From positions 1 to 40,297 of the forward strand of contig JASKKP010000018.1 of the NCBI GenBank assembly GCA_030154105.1: 40,297 nt of DNA, given 5' to 3'. The notes under the pieces are model-generated. The model was given only the letters and a program-made list of their open reading frames with translations, had not been told where the DNA came from and did not search any database. The translations under genes and the position numbers were made by a program. Source of the DNA: Bacillota bacterium. GTDB lineage: Bacteria; Bacillota; DTU030; DUMP01. Within the stretch, counting starts at the first letter, position 1; each line of letters starts with the position of its first letter. This document shows, one piece after another, positions 31,633 through 40,143 of the stretch.

Positions 31633-33093
31633 ATGAACAAGGTGCGTGTGAGGTTTGCCCCTAGCCCGACCGGGCCGCTGCACATCGGTGGTGCGAGGAC
31701 GGCGCTTTTCAACTGGCTTTTTGCCAAGAAAAACGGGGGCACATTTGTTCTGCGCAGCGAGGACACGGATCGCGAGCGTTCTTCGCGGGAGGCTGAGGAA
31801 GCCATCATGCGCGACCTGGCCTGGCTGGGCATTACTTGGGACGAGGGCGTAGACGTCGGCGGGCCGCGCGGTCCGTACCGCCAGAGCGAACGCCTGGATA
31901 CCTACGCGCGCTTTACAAAGAGGCTCCTGGAGGACGGGCTGGCCTACCAGTGTTTTTGTAGCGAAGAAGAGCTGGCCCAGCAGCGCCGGGAAATGCTGGC
32001 CCACGGCGAGACGCCCCGCTACCTGGGGCGCTGCCGTAGCCTCACGCCGGAAGATAGAGAGCGGCTCTTGGCCGAGGGAAGAAAACCGGTCGTTCGCTTC
32101 CGTGTGCCAGGCGGCAAGAAGATTGTGGTGAACGACTTGGTGCACGGCCAAGTGGTGTTTGCCAGCGAAGAAATCGGCGACTTCATCATCGTCAAGTCCG
32201 ACGGTGTACCCACCTACAACTTTGCGGCGGTAATCGACGACCACCTCATGGGCATAACCCATGTTATCCGCGGCGAGGAGCACCTTTCCAACACCCCGCG
32301 CCAAATCCTTCTCTACCAAGCTTTGGGCTGGCGCGAGCCCCAGTTTGCCCACATCCCCCTCATCTTGGACGAAGACCGTACCAAGATGTCCAAACGCAAG
32401 GGCGACGTGGCCGTGGAAGAATACCGCCGGCGCGGCTACCTTCCCGAGGCCATCGTTAATTTCCTCGCCCTTCTCGGCTGGTCTCCGGAAGGAGAGGAAG
32501 AAATCTTTTCTCTGGACGAGCTCGTCGAGCGCTTTAGCCTGGAGCGCGTCTCCAGAAGCCCCGCCGTCTTCAACACCGGCAAACTCAAGTGGCTTAACGC
32601 CCACTACATAAAGGCCAGCTCCAACGAACGCCTTTTAGACCTGGCCTTGCCGCATCTCAGGGCCGCCGGGTACGTGAAAGGCAACCCGGGTCCGGAGGAG
32701 CGCGCCTGGCTGCTTAAAGTGGTCTCTTCGGTAAAGGAGTCCCTAACCGAGGTCGGGGAGATCGCCGGGCACGTAGACTTTTACTTTGCCGGCGAGGTGA
32801 AACCGGAAGACGCCAAAACCCGCCAGATCCTTCAGGAAGAACAGGTCCCGGCGGTTTTCGCCGCCGCCGAAGAACACATCGATGCCCTGCCCGAACTGAC
32901 TCCTGAGGCCGTGCGGGCAGAACTCAGGCGCCTGACCAAGGAGCTGGGGCTTACGGGGCGCAAAGTGTACATGCCCCTTAGGGTTGCCTTAACCGGGCGG
33001 GCCCACGGCCCCGAACTTTACCAGGTGATAGCCATCCTCGGCCGGCAGAAGGTGAAGGAACGTCTGGCGGCCGCCTTGGCCGGCCGCGCTTAA
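31633..33093 (+). CDS. gltX: Glutamyl-tRNA synthetase
   Basis: A class I aminoacyl-tRNA synthetase of 486 aa. The HIGH motif is APSPTGPLHIGGART (residues about 8-22) and the KMSKS-like loop is KMSKRKGD (about 251-258). An anticodon-binding helical bundle forms the last 170 residues. ATG at 31633 follows GAGGGAGG. In organisms without glutaminyl-tRNA synthetase it also charges tRNA-Gln for amidation; gatCAB is not in the window. It is followed by cysS after 16 bp. The serine acetyltransferase gene that separates them in many Firmicutes is absent. Confidence 0.97.
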   Translation: MNKVRVRFAPSPTGPLHIGGARTALFNWLFAKKNGGTFVLRSEDTDRERSSREAEEAIMRDLAWLGITWDEGVDVGGPRGPYRQSERLDTYARFTKRLLEDGLAYQCFCSEEELAQQRREMLAHGETPRYLGRCRSLTPEDRERLLAEGRKPVVRFRVPGGKKIVVNDLVHGQVVFASEEIGDFIIVKSDGVPTYNFAAVIDDHLMGITHVIRGEEHLSNTPRQILLYQALGWREPQFAHIPLILDEDRTKMSKRKGDVAVEEYRRRGYLPEAIVNFLALLGWSPEGEEEIFSLDELVERFSLERVSRSPAVFNTGKLKWLNAHYIKASSNERLLDLALPHLRAAGYVKGNPGPEERAWLLKVVSSVKESLTEVGEIAGHVDFYFAGEVKPEDAKTRQILQEEQVPAVFAAAEEHIDALPELTPEAVRAELRRLTKELGLTGRKVYMPLRVALTGRAHGPELYQVIAILGRQKVKERLAAALAGRA

Positions 33094-33109
33094 GAAAGGA
33101 GGATTTTGG

Positions 33110-34558
33110 TTGCCTCTCTACGTTTACAATACCCTCACGCGCCGCAAAGAAGAATTCAAGCCGCGCGAACCGGGTAAGGTGAGCATTTACGTCTGCGGCG
33201 TAACGCCCTATAACTTCTGCCACGTGGGCAACGCCCGCCCTTATTTGGTGTGGGACGTCTTCCGCCGCTACTTCGCCTACAAGGGTTATTCCGTCCGCTA
33301 CATCCAAAACTTCACCGATGTAGACGACAAAATCATCAATAAGGCCAAGGAAGAAGGCGTGAGCGCCCTGGCCGTTGCCGATCGTTACATCCGGGAATAC
33401 TTCGCCGATATGGACGCCTTGGGCATCCAGCGCGCCGACGTCTACCCGCGCGTTACCGATCACATTCCGGACATCATCCGCGTGGTGGAGGCGCTGGTGA
33501 AATCCGGGCACGCCTACGTGCTGGGCGGCGACGTCTATTACAGCGTCGAGAGCTTTCCGGAGTACGGCAAGCTTTCCGGCCGCAGCCTGGACGAGCTCAA
33601 AGCCGGGGCACGCATCGAGGTGAACGAAGAGAAGCGCCACCCCATGGACTTCGCCTTGTGGAAGGCGGCCAAAGAGGGCGAGCCGGCTTGGGACAGCCCT
33701 TGGGGCCCCGGCCGCCCGGGCTGGCACATTGAGTGCTCGGTGATGGCCCTGAAGTACCTGGGTGAGGGCTTCGACTTCCACGGCGGCGGCTCCGACCTCA
33801 TCTTTCCCCACCACGAAAACGAAATCGCCCAGTCCGAGGCCTACACCGGCACCGCCTTTGCCCGCTACTGGGTGCATAACGGTTTCGTCAACATGGGCGG
33901 CGAAAAGATGGCCAAATCCGTGGGGAATGTGGTGCGCGTGCGCGACGTCCTCGCCGAGTTTCCCGGCGCCGCCCTCCGTTACTACATGCTTTCCACCCAC
34001 TACCGGAGCCCCATCGACTTCCGCCTGGAGGAGATGCCTGCGGCCAAGCGGGGTTGGGAACGCCTTAAGCTCCTGGAGGAGAACCTTGCCCGGGCCCTGG
34101 ACGGCCGAGAGGCGGCCGCGCCGGCGGAGGTTTCCCCCGAGGCGCGGGCATTCCTGGCCAAGCTGGACAACCTAAAGGCTTCCTTTGAGGCCGCCATGGA
34201 CGACGACCTAAATACCGCCCAGGCCTTGGCCGTGCTCTTTGAGCTCGCCCGCGAGCTCAACGCCTACCTCGCCCAAGGGGACATAAGCGGCGAGCGCGCT
34301 TACGTTTTATCCAGGGGCCGCGATCTCTTCCTTAAACTCGGCGGGGTGCTCGGGCTGACCGGAATTCAAGCGAGCGGGCGCGAGAACGCCGAGCTTGTCG
34401 ACGGGCTCCTGGCCCTGGTGGTGGAACTTAGGCAGGAAGCCAGGAAGCGCAGGGACTTTGCCGCCGCCGACCGCGTTCGCGACCGTTTGGCCGAGCTGGG
34501 CGTCATCCTGGAGGACACCCCGCAAGGCACGCGCTGGCGCTTCGCCCCCCGTGGGTAG
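33110..34558 (+). CDS. cysS: Cysteinyl-tRNA synthetase
   Basis: A 482-aa class I synthetase. The N-terminus has the zinc and active-site segment [19 protein letters not shown] with the HIGH equivalent [12 protein letters not shown] and [13 protein letters not shown] supply the other zinc ligands, and the catalytic loop is KMAKSVGN, the usual variant of KMSKS. TTG at 33110 lies 6 nt behind AAAGGAGGA. It is co-directional with gltX and thyX. Confidence 0.97.
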   Translation: MPLYVYNTLTRRKEEFKPREPGKVSIYVCGVTPYNFCHVGNARPYLVWDVFRRYFAYKGYSVRYIQNFTDVDDKIINKAKEEGVSALAVADRYIREYFADMDALGIQRADVYPRVTDHIPDIIRVVEALVKSGHAYVLGGDVYYSVESFPEYGKLSGRSLDELKAGARIEVNEEKRHPMDFALWKAAKEGEPAWDSPWGPGRPGWHIECSVMALKYLGEGFDFHGGGSDLIFPHHENEIAQSEAYTGTAFARYWVHNGFVNMGGEKMAKSVGNVVRVRDVLAEFPGAALRYYMLSTHYRSPIDFRLEEMPAAKRGWERLKLLEENLARALDGREAAAPAEVSPEARAFLAKLDNLKASFEAAMDDDLNTAQALAVLFELARELNAYLAQGDISGERAYVLSRGRDLFLKLGGVLGLTGIQASGRENAELVDGLLALVVELRQEARKRRDFAAADRVRDRLAELGVILEDTPQGTRWRFAPRG

Positions 34559-34619
34559 GCGTAAACCTGTAGCTCTTCATCTATATCCGGCAAAACTACG
34601 CGACGGGAGAAACCAAAAC

Positions 34620-35315
34620 ATGTTCGTTAAGCTCATAAACCACACCCCAGACCCGGAACGCACCGTGGCCGCCGCCGCCCGCCTCTGCTACTCGTCGGTT
34701 GGAGCGGCCGAGCTCTTGGCCGGCTTAAAGGATGGCGATGTGGCGCGGCTTCTGGCCCACCTGGTGGAGAGCGGGCATGAGTCGCCCATCGAGCATGTCA
34801 CCTTCACCTTTGCCATTGAGGGTATAAGCCGCGCCTGCAGCCACCAGCTGGTGCGCCACCGCATCGCCTCTTACTCCCAAAAGTCCCAGCGCTACGTGCG
34901 CGAAGAGCACTTCGAATACATCGTACCGCCCAGCATTGCGGCCGATGCGGCGGCGAAAAGGCGGTTTGAGGAAACCATGGCCGCCGTTCAGGCCGCCTAC
35001 AACGACCTTTTGAAGCTTGTCCCTCCGGAGGATGCCCGCTACGTCCTTCCCAACGCCTGCGAGACCAAGATCGTGGCCACCTTTAACGCTCGCAGCCTCT
35101 TCAACTTTTTCAGGCTGCGCTGCTGCCGGCGGGCGCAGTGGGAAATTCGCGAGCTGGCGTATGCCATGCGCGAAGAGGTACGGCGCGTGGCGCCGAGGCT
35201 CTTTTCCCTCGCCGGCCCCAGCTGCGAGACGGAAGGCGTCTGCCACGAAGGGCGTTTTTCCTGCGGGCGCGCGCCGCTCGCCAGTCATACCCCGAACAAG
35301 GCACGCGTAGAATAA
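34620..35315 (+). CDS. thyX: Flavin-dependent thymidylate synthase
   Basis: Makes dTMP from dUMP using FAD, NADPH and methylene-tetrahydrofolate. It has 231 aa. The ThyX motif RHRxxSxxxxSxRY is intact as [14 protein letters not shown] (from residue 79), and the C-terminal region has [26 protein letters not shown] at 34620 has only a weak GGGAGA site; the frame stays open upstream within the end of cysS without a better start. The last 30 residues, with two Cys and His, are family-typical. Confidence 0.95.
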   Translation: MFVKLINHTPDPERTVAAAARLCYSSVGAAELLAGLKDGDVARLLAHLVESGHESPIEHVTFTFAIEGISRACSHQLVRHRIASYSQKSQRYVREEHFEYIVPPSIAADAAAKRRFEETMAAVQAAYNDLLKLVPPEDARYVLPNACETKIVATFNARSLFNFFRLRCCRRAQWEIRELAYAMREEVRRVAPRLFSLAGPSCETEGVCHEGRFSCGRAPLASHTPNKARVE

Positions 35316-35368
35316 GAGTGCCGGCGGGACAGGTTGAACCGCCGGGAAGAGGAAAAGGTGGTGGGGGA

Positions 35369-36127
35369 TTGTCCGGAAGCGAAGCCATCTGGGGGCGAAA
35401 CGTAGTTCTAAGTGCCCTTAGGTCCCAAAGGCCCATCAACAAAATCCTCATTGCCTCCGGCGGGCACGGCCGCGAGCTTACCCTTATCCGTGAGCTGGCC
35501 CGCACGCAGGGCATCCCCGTAGAGGAGGCCGACCGGCGCCGCCTCGACGACCTGGCCAGCGGCGGCAGGCACCAGGGGGTGCTGGCGCTCGCAGCGCCAC
35601 GCCCTTACGTAGAAGTGGCTGACTTGCTGGAAAAAGCACGCCGGGCCGGCGAACTGCCGCTCATACTTATTCTCGCCCACGTGGAAGACCCGCGCAACCT
35701 GGGCGCGGCCGCCCGGAGCGCCGCGGCGGCCGGAGCCCACGGGCTCATCATCCCGGCGCGGCGCGCCGCCCAGGTCACGGCCGCGGCGGAGAAGGCGGCG
35801 GCCGGGGCGCTGGACTTCCTGCCGGTCGCCCGCGTGGGGAATTTGGCCCACTGCCTCGGCGAGCTCAAGGCCGAGGGGCTTTGGGTGGTAGGAGCCGACA
35901 TGGACGGCGAGAAAGTGTATTACGATGCCGATCTCACCGGCCCCCTAGCGGTAGTGGTAGGCGGGGAAGACAAAGGGCTGGGGCCACTTCTTAAACGCGA
36001 GTGCGATCTTACCGTGCGCATACCCCTGGTTGGCCCGGTGCCTTCTCTGAATACCGCCGTTGCTGCCTCGCTTCTCCTCTACGAAATTCTGCGCCAAAGG
36101 CGCGCTAGGACTTGTGCGGAGGGGTAA
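35369..36127 (+). CDS. rlmB: TrmH/SpoU-family 23S rRNA 2'-O-methyltransferase (RlmB-type)
   Basis: A 252-aa SPOUT methyltransferase that modifies G2251 (E. coli numbering) of 23S rRNA or a related site. The N-terminal L30e-like substrate domain begins IWGRNVVLSALRSQ. The knotted SAM domain has VEDPRNLGAAARSAAAAGAHGL, VVGGEDKGLG and VPSLNTAVAASLLLYEI. TTG at 35369 has AAGGTGG 6 nt upstream; GTG at 35318 is in frame but has no ribosome site. It is followed by sigH, as in many Firmicutes, where a ribonuclease III-like mrnC usually stands nearby but is missing here. Confidence 0.93.
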   Translation: MSGSEAIWGRNVVLSALRSQRPINKILIASGGHGRELTLIRELARTQGIPVEEADRRRLDDLASGGRHQGVLALAAPRPYVEVADLLEKARRAGELPLILILAHVEDPRNLGAAARSAAAAGAHGLIIPARRAAQVTAAAEKAAAGALDFLPVARVGNLAHCLGELKAEGLWVVGADMDGEKVYYDADLTGPLAVVVGGEDKGLGPLLKRECDLTVRIPLVGPVPSLNTAVAASLLLYEILRQRRARTCAEG

Positions 36128-36185
36128 GAAGCTGGAACGCCGCGTGCGCGCGGGACTCAGCCCGTCCCGGTGAACTCCGCCGTGC

Positions 36186-36215
36186 TTGACGGGGCGAGCT
36201 TCAAACATATATAAT
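36186..36215 (+). promoter_or_regulatory. Promoter of sigH
   Basis: TTGACG (36186-36191), an 18-bp spacer and a perfect TATAAT (36210-36215). Confidence 0.75.
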
Positions 36216-36286
36216 AGAAGCGTTGGGACAAGCTGTGCAAAAAGTTCATACCGGACCGCGGCAAGTAGCGGATGGAGGCGAGGCTT

Positions 36287-36940
36287 GTGAGCGTGGGTGC
36301 AACCCAGGAAGTACTTCCTGATCTGGACGAGACTCAGGACGAGGAGCTGGTGGCCCAGGCCCGCGATGGCAGCGAAGCTGCCCTGGAGACGCTCATCAAT
36401 AAGTACAAGAACTTCGTCCGGGCTAAGGCGCGTTCCTACTTCTTGGTGGGGGCCGACCGCGAAGACATCATCCAAGAAGGCATGATCGGCCTCTACAAAG
36501 CCGTACGCGACTTCCGCAATGATAAACTTTCATCCTTCCGTGCCTTCGCCGAGCTATGCGTCACGCGACAGATCATCACCGCCATCAAAACCGCCACCCG
36601 CCAGAAACACATTCCCTTAAACTCGTACGTCTCATTAAACAAGCCCATATATGACGAGGATTCCGACCGTACCCTCCTCGATGTCTTGTCCGGCGTCCAC
36701 GTGAGCGATCCCGAAGAACTGGTTATTAACCGCGAAGAGTTTGACGACATAGAAGAAAAAATGGGGGAGATCCTAAGCGATCTAGAATGGAAAGTGCTGG
36801 TGTCATATCTCGAAGGGCGAAGTTATCAGGAGATTGCCGTAGACCTCAACCGGCACGTTAAATCCATAGATAACGCCTTGCAGCGGGTTAAACGTAAACT
36901 GGAAAAGTATCTAGAAAAACGGCATGAAAACGAGCATTGA
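36287..36940 (+). CDS. sigH: RNA polymerase sporulation sigma factor SigH
   Basis: A 217-aa alternative sigma factor for the transition to sporulation. Region 2 is nearly identical to B. subtilis SigH: YKNFVRAKARSYFLVGADRE, DIIQEGMIGLYKAVRDF and TRQIITAIKTATRQKHIPLN. Region 4 has the helix-turn-helix SYQEIAVDLNRHVKSIDNAL. GTG at 36287 lies 8 nt behind GGAGG (36274-36278); the in-frame ATG at 36272 overlaps that site and would add five residues. Its presence indicates a spore-forming lineage. Confidence 0.95.
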   Translation: MSVGATQEVLPDLDETQDEELVAQARDGSEAALETLINKYKNFVRAKARSYFLVGADREDIIQEGMIGLYKAVRDFRNDKLSSFRAFAELCVTRQIITAIKTATRQKHIPLNSYVSLNKPIYDEDSDRTLLDVLSGVHVSDPEELVINREEFDDIEEKMGEILSDLEWKVLVSYLEGRSYQEIAVDLNRHVKSIDNALQRVKRKLEKYLEKRHENEH

Positions 36941-36966
36941 CTTCCACGGCCTTTTCGGTTTATCAT
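36937..36966 (+). promoter_or_regulatory. Promoter of tRNA-Thr (TGT)
   Basis: TTGACT (36937-36942), an 18-bp spacer and TATCAT (36961-36966). The -35 box overlaps the sigH stop codon. Confidence 0.6.
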
Positions 36967-36977
36967 AAAAAGTGCGA

Positions 36978-37053
36978 GCCGACGTAGCTCAACTGGCAGA
37001 GCAGCTGATTTGTAATCAGCAGGTTGCGGGTTCGAGTCCCATCGTCGGCTCCA
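36978..37053 (+). tRNA. tRNA-Thr (TGT)
   Basis: Acceptor strands GCCGACG (36978-36984) and CGTCGGC (37043-37049), discriminator T, encoded CCA. Anticodon loop TTTGTAA on a GCTGA/TCAGC stem gives anticodon TGT. Confidence 0.95.
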
Positions 37054-37061
37054 TATAAAAC

Positions 37062-37090
37062 TAGACAAAAGGCTTCCTTTATGATATAAT
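37062..37090 (+). promoter_or_regulatory. Promoter of the tRNA-Tyr/fMet/Thr transcript
   Basis: TAGACA (37062-37067), a 17-bp spacer and a perfect TATAAT (37085-37090), 20 bp before tRNA-Tyr. Confidence 0.7.
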
Positions 37091-37110
37091 AAACATGTTG
37101 TTTCACAGGT

Positions 37111-37196
37111 GGAGAGGTTCCCGAGCTGGCCAAAGGGGGCAGACTGTAAATCTGCTGGCGATGCCTTCGGTGGTTCAAATCCACCCCTCTCCACCA
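37111..37196 (+). tRNA. tRNA-Tyr (GTA)
   Basis: An 86-nt class II tRNA with a long variable arm. Acceptor strands GGAGAGG and CCTCTCC pair, with an encoded CCA. The anticodon loop CTGTAAA gives GTA. Confidence 0.95.
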
Positions 37197-37207
37197 GAAC
37201 TTCATAC

Positions 37208-37284
<77 letters not shown>

Positions 37285-37286
37285 AT

Positions 37287-37362
37287 GCCCATGTAGCTCA
37301 GTCGGCAGAGCGTCGCCTTGGTAAGGCGGAGGTCACCGGTTCAATCCCGGTCATGGGCTCCA
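37287..37362 (+). tRNA. tRNA-Thr (GGT)
   Basis: Acceptor strands GCCCATG (37287-37293) and CATGGGC (37352-37358) pair, with an encoded CCA. The anticodon loop TTGGTAA gives GGT. Together with the TGT isoacceptor it covers most Thr codons. Confidence 0.95.
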
Positions 37363-37376
37363 GTAGAGATTAAGGC

Positions 37377-37399
37377 GCCCCAAGGTCTTGGGGCTTTTT
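37377..37399 (+). terminator. Terminator of the tRNA cluster
   Basis: GCCCCAAG (37377-37384), loop GT and CTTGGGGC (37387-37394), then TTTTT. The innermost pair probably opens to enlarge the loop. Confidence 0.85.
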
Positions 37400-37515
37400 C
37401 ATTTCCCGCGGGTGAGGTTGGCGACGCGCCTTTTGACTTGCTCGCCGGCAGATATGCGGTTAGAATTAAATCAAGATATTTCTAAAGAAAGAGCAGGCGA
37501 AAGGATGGTGAGAAA

Positions 37516-38085
37516 ATGAATACCAGCCCCGCCGAACTGGCATGCGGACGAGAGCATTACACTTATGCCGATTACTGCCGTTTGCCGGAAGGCGCACCTT
37601 ATCAGTTGATCGGGGGCGAGCTGGTGATGACTCCTTCTCCGACGCCGTATCATCAAATTGTTTTAGAGAATCTTCGCTTTGAAGTGGCCAGGTTTGTACG
37701 CAATAATGGACTGGGCAGGGTGCTTTCCGCTCCACTAGATGTCTACTTAGGAGAAACGGAGACCTACCAACCCGACCTTATCTTCATCGCCCAGGACCGG
37801 CTTAACATCATCGAAAAGACCCGCGTTAACGGGGCCCCCGACCTGGTGGTGGAAATCCTCTCGCCTGGTACCGCCTACTACGACCTTCGCAAAAAATACA
37901 AGGTTTATGAAGCCCAAGGCGTCCGCGAGTACTGGATAGTAGACCCTGAAGACAAGTCCGTACAAGTATTTGTTGCCCGCGAAGGTAAGTTTGTGCTGGA
38001 TCAGGAAGCGCAGGGGACGGGCGAGGTAAAATCCTGCGTTCTTAAGGGTTTTAGTATCGACGTCCGGACCATCTTCGAAGAGTGA
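37516..38085 (+). CDS. Uma2-family endonuclease-like protein (DUF820)
   Basis: A 189-aa protein of the Uma2/DUF820 family, a PD-(D/E)XK nuclease fold common in Cyanobacteria and thermophilic Firmicutes. Typical parts: YADYCRLPEGAPYQLIGGEL, TYQPDLIFIAQDR with the PDL aspartate, and PDLVVEILSPGT...KKYKVYEAQGVREYWIVDPE. ATG at 37516 follows a GGATGGTGAG stretch. The biological role of these proteins is not established; they often lie in mobile or variable regions, which fits the block between the tRNAs and tuf. No good promoter is visible; a TTGACT at about 37434 lacks a matching -10. Confidence 0.9.
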   Translation: MNTSPAELACGREHYTYADYCRLPEGAPYQLIGGELVMTPSPTPYHQIVLENLRFEVARFVRNNGLGRVLSAPLDVYLGETETYQPDLIFIAQDRLNIIEKTRVNGAPDLVVEILSPGTAYYDLRKKYKVYEAQGVREYWIVDPEDKSVQVFVAREGKFVLDQEAQGTGEVKSCVLKGFSIDVRTIFEE

Positions 38086-38178
38086 GGCGCCCCGGTTTCC
38101 GGCCTTTTTTCTTTACTCCTCTTTTATTTATCGGCCACTTTTCTCTCCCTGCTTTAGCTTCCTCCAGCGCTTTTTAGC

Positions 38179-38208
38179 TTGCCTTTTCTTTCCCCGCCAA
38201 GATATAAT
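38179..38208 (+). promoter_or_regulatory. Promoter of the tandem MNT/HEPN block
   Basis: TTGCCT (38179-38184), an 18-bp spacer and a perfect TATAAT (38203-38208), 62 bp before the first nucleotidyltransferase gene. All four genes behind it are closely spaced. Confidence 0.7.
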
Positions 38209-38270
38209 GTTCCCAGGAAATGGATAAAGCCGGGGACTATAGCGCGACGCGAAAGGCAGGGGAAACTAAC

Positions 38271-38654
38271 ATGGCGACGGTGCTGAAAGAGCGTGACTTC
38301 CCTTCGGCCGACTTCGAGCGATTTATGAAGCTGAAGGAAAGACTCCGCACCCTGGAGGAAGAGCGGCTTGAGGCCCGGCGGAGGGAAGCCTGGGAAAAGG
38401 CAAGGAGAGTCGCCGCCATGCTCAAGGAACGCTTTTCGGCCGAGCGGGTGATCCTCTACGGCTCCCTGGCCCGCGGAGACTTTCATGAGGGCTCGGACAT
38501 TGACCTCTTAGTTGAAGGCATGCGCGGATCTTACTGGGATATGTATGTTGCCGCCGAAGAGTGCGCAGCCCCCTTTGAAATAAACCTCGTTTGCCGCGAA
38601 GATGCCCGGCCGGGCCTTATCGAGGCGGCTATGAAAGAAGGGATACAGCTGTGA
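38271..38654 (+). CDS. MNT-domain nucleotidyltransferase (antitoxin-type), pair 1
   Basis: A 127-aa minimal nucleotidyltransferase. The first 60 residues are a charged helix rich in Glu, Arg and Lys, perhaps a coiled coil (KLKERLRTLEEERLEARRRE). The catalytic motif is YGSLARGDFHEGSDIDLLVE, the GS-x10-DxD pattern of the pol-beta superfamily. In MntA-HepT systems such proteins neutralise the HEPN RNase by adding AMP to it. ATG at 38271 follows AGGGGA. The stop overlaps the next gene's GTG (GTGA). Confidence 0.87.
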   Translation: MATVLKERDFPSADFERFMKLKERLRTLEEERLEARRREAWEKARRVAAMLKERFSAERVILYGSLARGDFHEGSDIDLLVEGMRGSYWDMYVAAEECAAPFEINLVCREDARPGLIEAAMKEGIQL

Positions 38655-39163
38655 AGCCGGAAGAATACCTAATCGTTGAGGCGAGGATCGAAAAAGAAAA
38701 GAACAACCTGGCGAACCTTGAGAACGAGCTGGCTAGGTATGGCCTTTATCCGAAAGTTACCGCGACCCAAGTCGGGGGGTTCCCGCTTGAAGATATAGCT
38801 GTGGCCAGGATAGTGGGCTCGAGTCTTCACGACTACTACACTGCTCTCGAGAACATCTTCAGGATTGTGGCGGCGAAGATCGATAAGAGTATTCCCCAGG
38901 GCGCAGAGTGGCACAGAGAACTTCTAGAGCAGATGGCTCTCGAAATACCGGGATTACGCCCGCCGGTGATTACTCAGGCTACGGCGGCGCTGCTCGAACC
39001 CTATCGCGGATTTCGCCATGTGTTTCGAAATGTGTATGGGTTTAACCTGTCTTTTTCCAGGGTGAAGGAACTCCTCGAACGCCTGCCCGACGTCTCAGCA
39101 GCGGTTAAGAACGATTTAGCCGCCTTCACTCGGCGCATGCGGCAGGTGTACCGGCTTGACTAA
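38651..39163 (+). CDS. HepT-like HEPN-domain RNase toxin candidate, pair 1
   Basis: A 170-aa all-helical protein translated in coupling with the MNT gene before it. The segment EPYRGFRHVFRNVYGFNL (R119, R122, H123) matches the RxxxH-type catalytic motif of HEPN-family HepT-like proteins, and the N-terminal YEAR-like helix (VEARIEKEKNNLANLENEL) is common in this subgroup. HepT toxins cleave RNA and are silenced by AMPylation. The motif spacing differs from classical HepT (R-x4-6-H), so it is assigned with less certainty than the second pair. Confidence 0.72.
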   Translation: MKPEEYLIVEARIEKEKNNLANLENELARYGLYPKVTATQVGGFPLEDIAVARIVGSSLHDYYTALENIFRIVAAKIDKSIPQGAEWHRELLEQMALEIPGLRPPVITQATAALLEPYRGFRHVFRNVYGFNLSFSRVKELLERLPDVSAAVKNDLAAFTRRMRQVYRLD

Positions 39164-39176
39164 GAGGTGATGCGGG

Positions 39177-39602
39177 GTGCCCGTCGACTTAGTGCGCATT
39201 GACCTTTCGCGCGTTTACGCGCAGGTGGTTGACGTCTTAAGCTGCTTCCCGGAAGTCATCGGGGCGTATCATTTTGGTTCATCCTTGGACCTTTGCCGTC
39301 CAGACAGCGACATTGATATTGGTGTGGTGCTTCGCCCGTTGTTTTCTTTTGAAGAAAAGAAGGCCGACAAGATCCAGAATGAAATTTCAAACAAACTACG
39401 TCCTCTCGATGGGCACCCCTTTGACGTGGTAGTGTTGAACACCCTGCCGAGCGTCTTGGCCTTTCCGATTGTCAAGAAAGGCCGCCTTGTCTATCAGGCC
39501 GACCGGGCGGCAATTCTGGACTTCTTGGAAGCTCTTAGCCGTCGATATGGGGAAGATTATCCACGGTACGCTGCAGCCTTGAAAGCCATTGTGGGGGTGT
39601 AG
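39177..39602 (+). CDS. MntA-type nucleotidyltransferase antitoxin, pair 2
   Basis: A 141-aa MNT-domain protein. The motif HFGSSLDLCRPDSDIDIGVV gives GS and SDID, the metal-binding DxD. The C-terminal half (PFDVVVLNTLPSVLAFPIVKKGRLVY) is typical of MntA, with the third catalytic Asp in FDVVV. GTG at 39177 follows AGAGGTGA. It stands 13 bp behind pair 1 and 2 bp before the hepT gene. Confidence 0.88.
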   Translation: MPVDLVRIDLSRVYAQVVDVLSCFPEVIGAYHFGSSLDLCRPDSDIDIGVVLRPLFSFEEKKADKIQNEISNKLRPLDGHPFDVVVLNTLPSVLAFPIVKKGRLVYQADRAAILDFLEALSRRYGEDYPRYAAALKAIVGV

Positions 39603-39604
39603 CG

Positions 39605-40042
39605 GTGGAACTAGATCTAGACAGAATCCGAAGCAAATCGGCATATATCAGCGAGCAAATATCGGAAATCCGAGAACTACTAACACGGAAAACGAAAGAA
39701 GAAATCCTTGCTGATCCGTGGCTGCTCAAGGGCATCAAGTATTCGCTTCAGACGGCGATCGAAGCGATGATCGACCTTGCCTATCATCTGGCTGCAAAAT
39801 GCTACTCCTCTGCACCAACTGATGCCCGAGATGCTCTTCGTACCCTTTTTGAACACGGTGTCTTCCCCCTTGAAGAATACCAAACCTACACGGCCATGGT
39901 AGGGTTTCGCAACCGTATTGTGCACGGGTACCAGCAGGTAACCCCTGAACGCGTCTACTCAATTGCTGCCGAAGAACTGGGTGACTTTGAACGCTTCCTT
40001 GAGCGGATAAGAAATGTTGTGGCCTCAGAAGCGGCGAAGTGA
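39605..40042 (+). CDS. HepT-type HEPN RNase toxin, pair 2
   Basis: A 145-aa helical protein. The HEPN catalytic motif R-x4-H is present as RNRIVHGY (R102 to H107), with the tyrosine two residues after His that is the AMPylation target in known HepT proteins. GTG at 39605 starts 2 bp after the mntA stop. Base composition is visibly less GC-rich than in the housekeeping genes around it, which supports acquisition by transfer. Confidence 0.88.
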   Translation: MELDLDRIRSKSAYISEQISEIRELLTRKTKEEILADPWLLKGIKYSLQTAIEAMIDLAYHLAAKCYSSAPTDARDALRTLFEHGVFPLEEYQTYTAMVGFRNRIVHGYQQVTPERVYSIAAEELGDFERFLERIRNVVASEAAK

Positions 40043-40143
40043 CGACTTTGCCAGGAAAACATTGCTATTATTTTTTGCAATTTGCGGGCATACTTAAGAG
40101 GAAAACGGATAGGCTCTGTAGAATCTTTAGCCCTAGATTAAGG

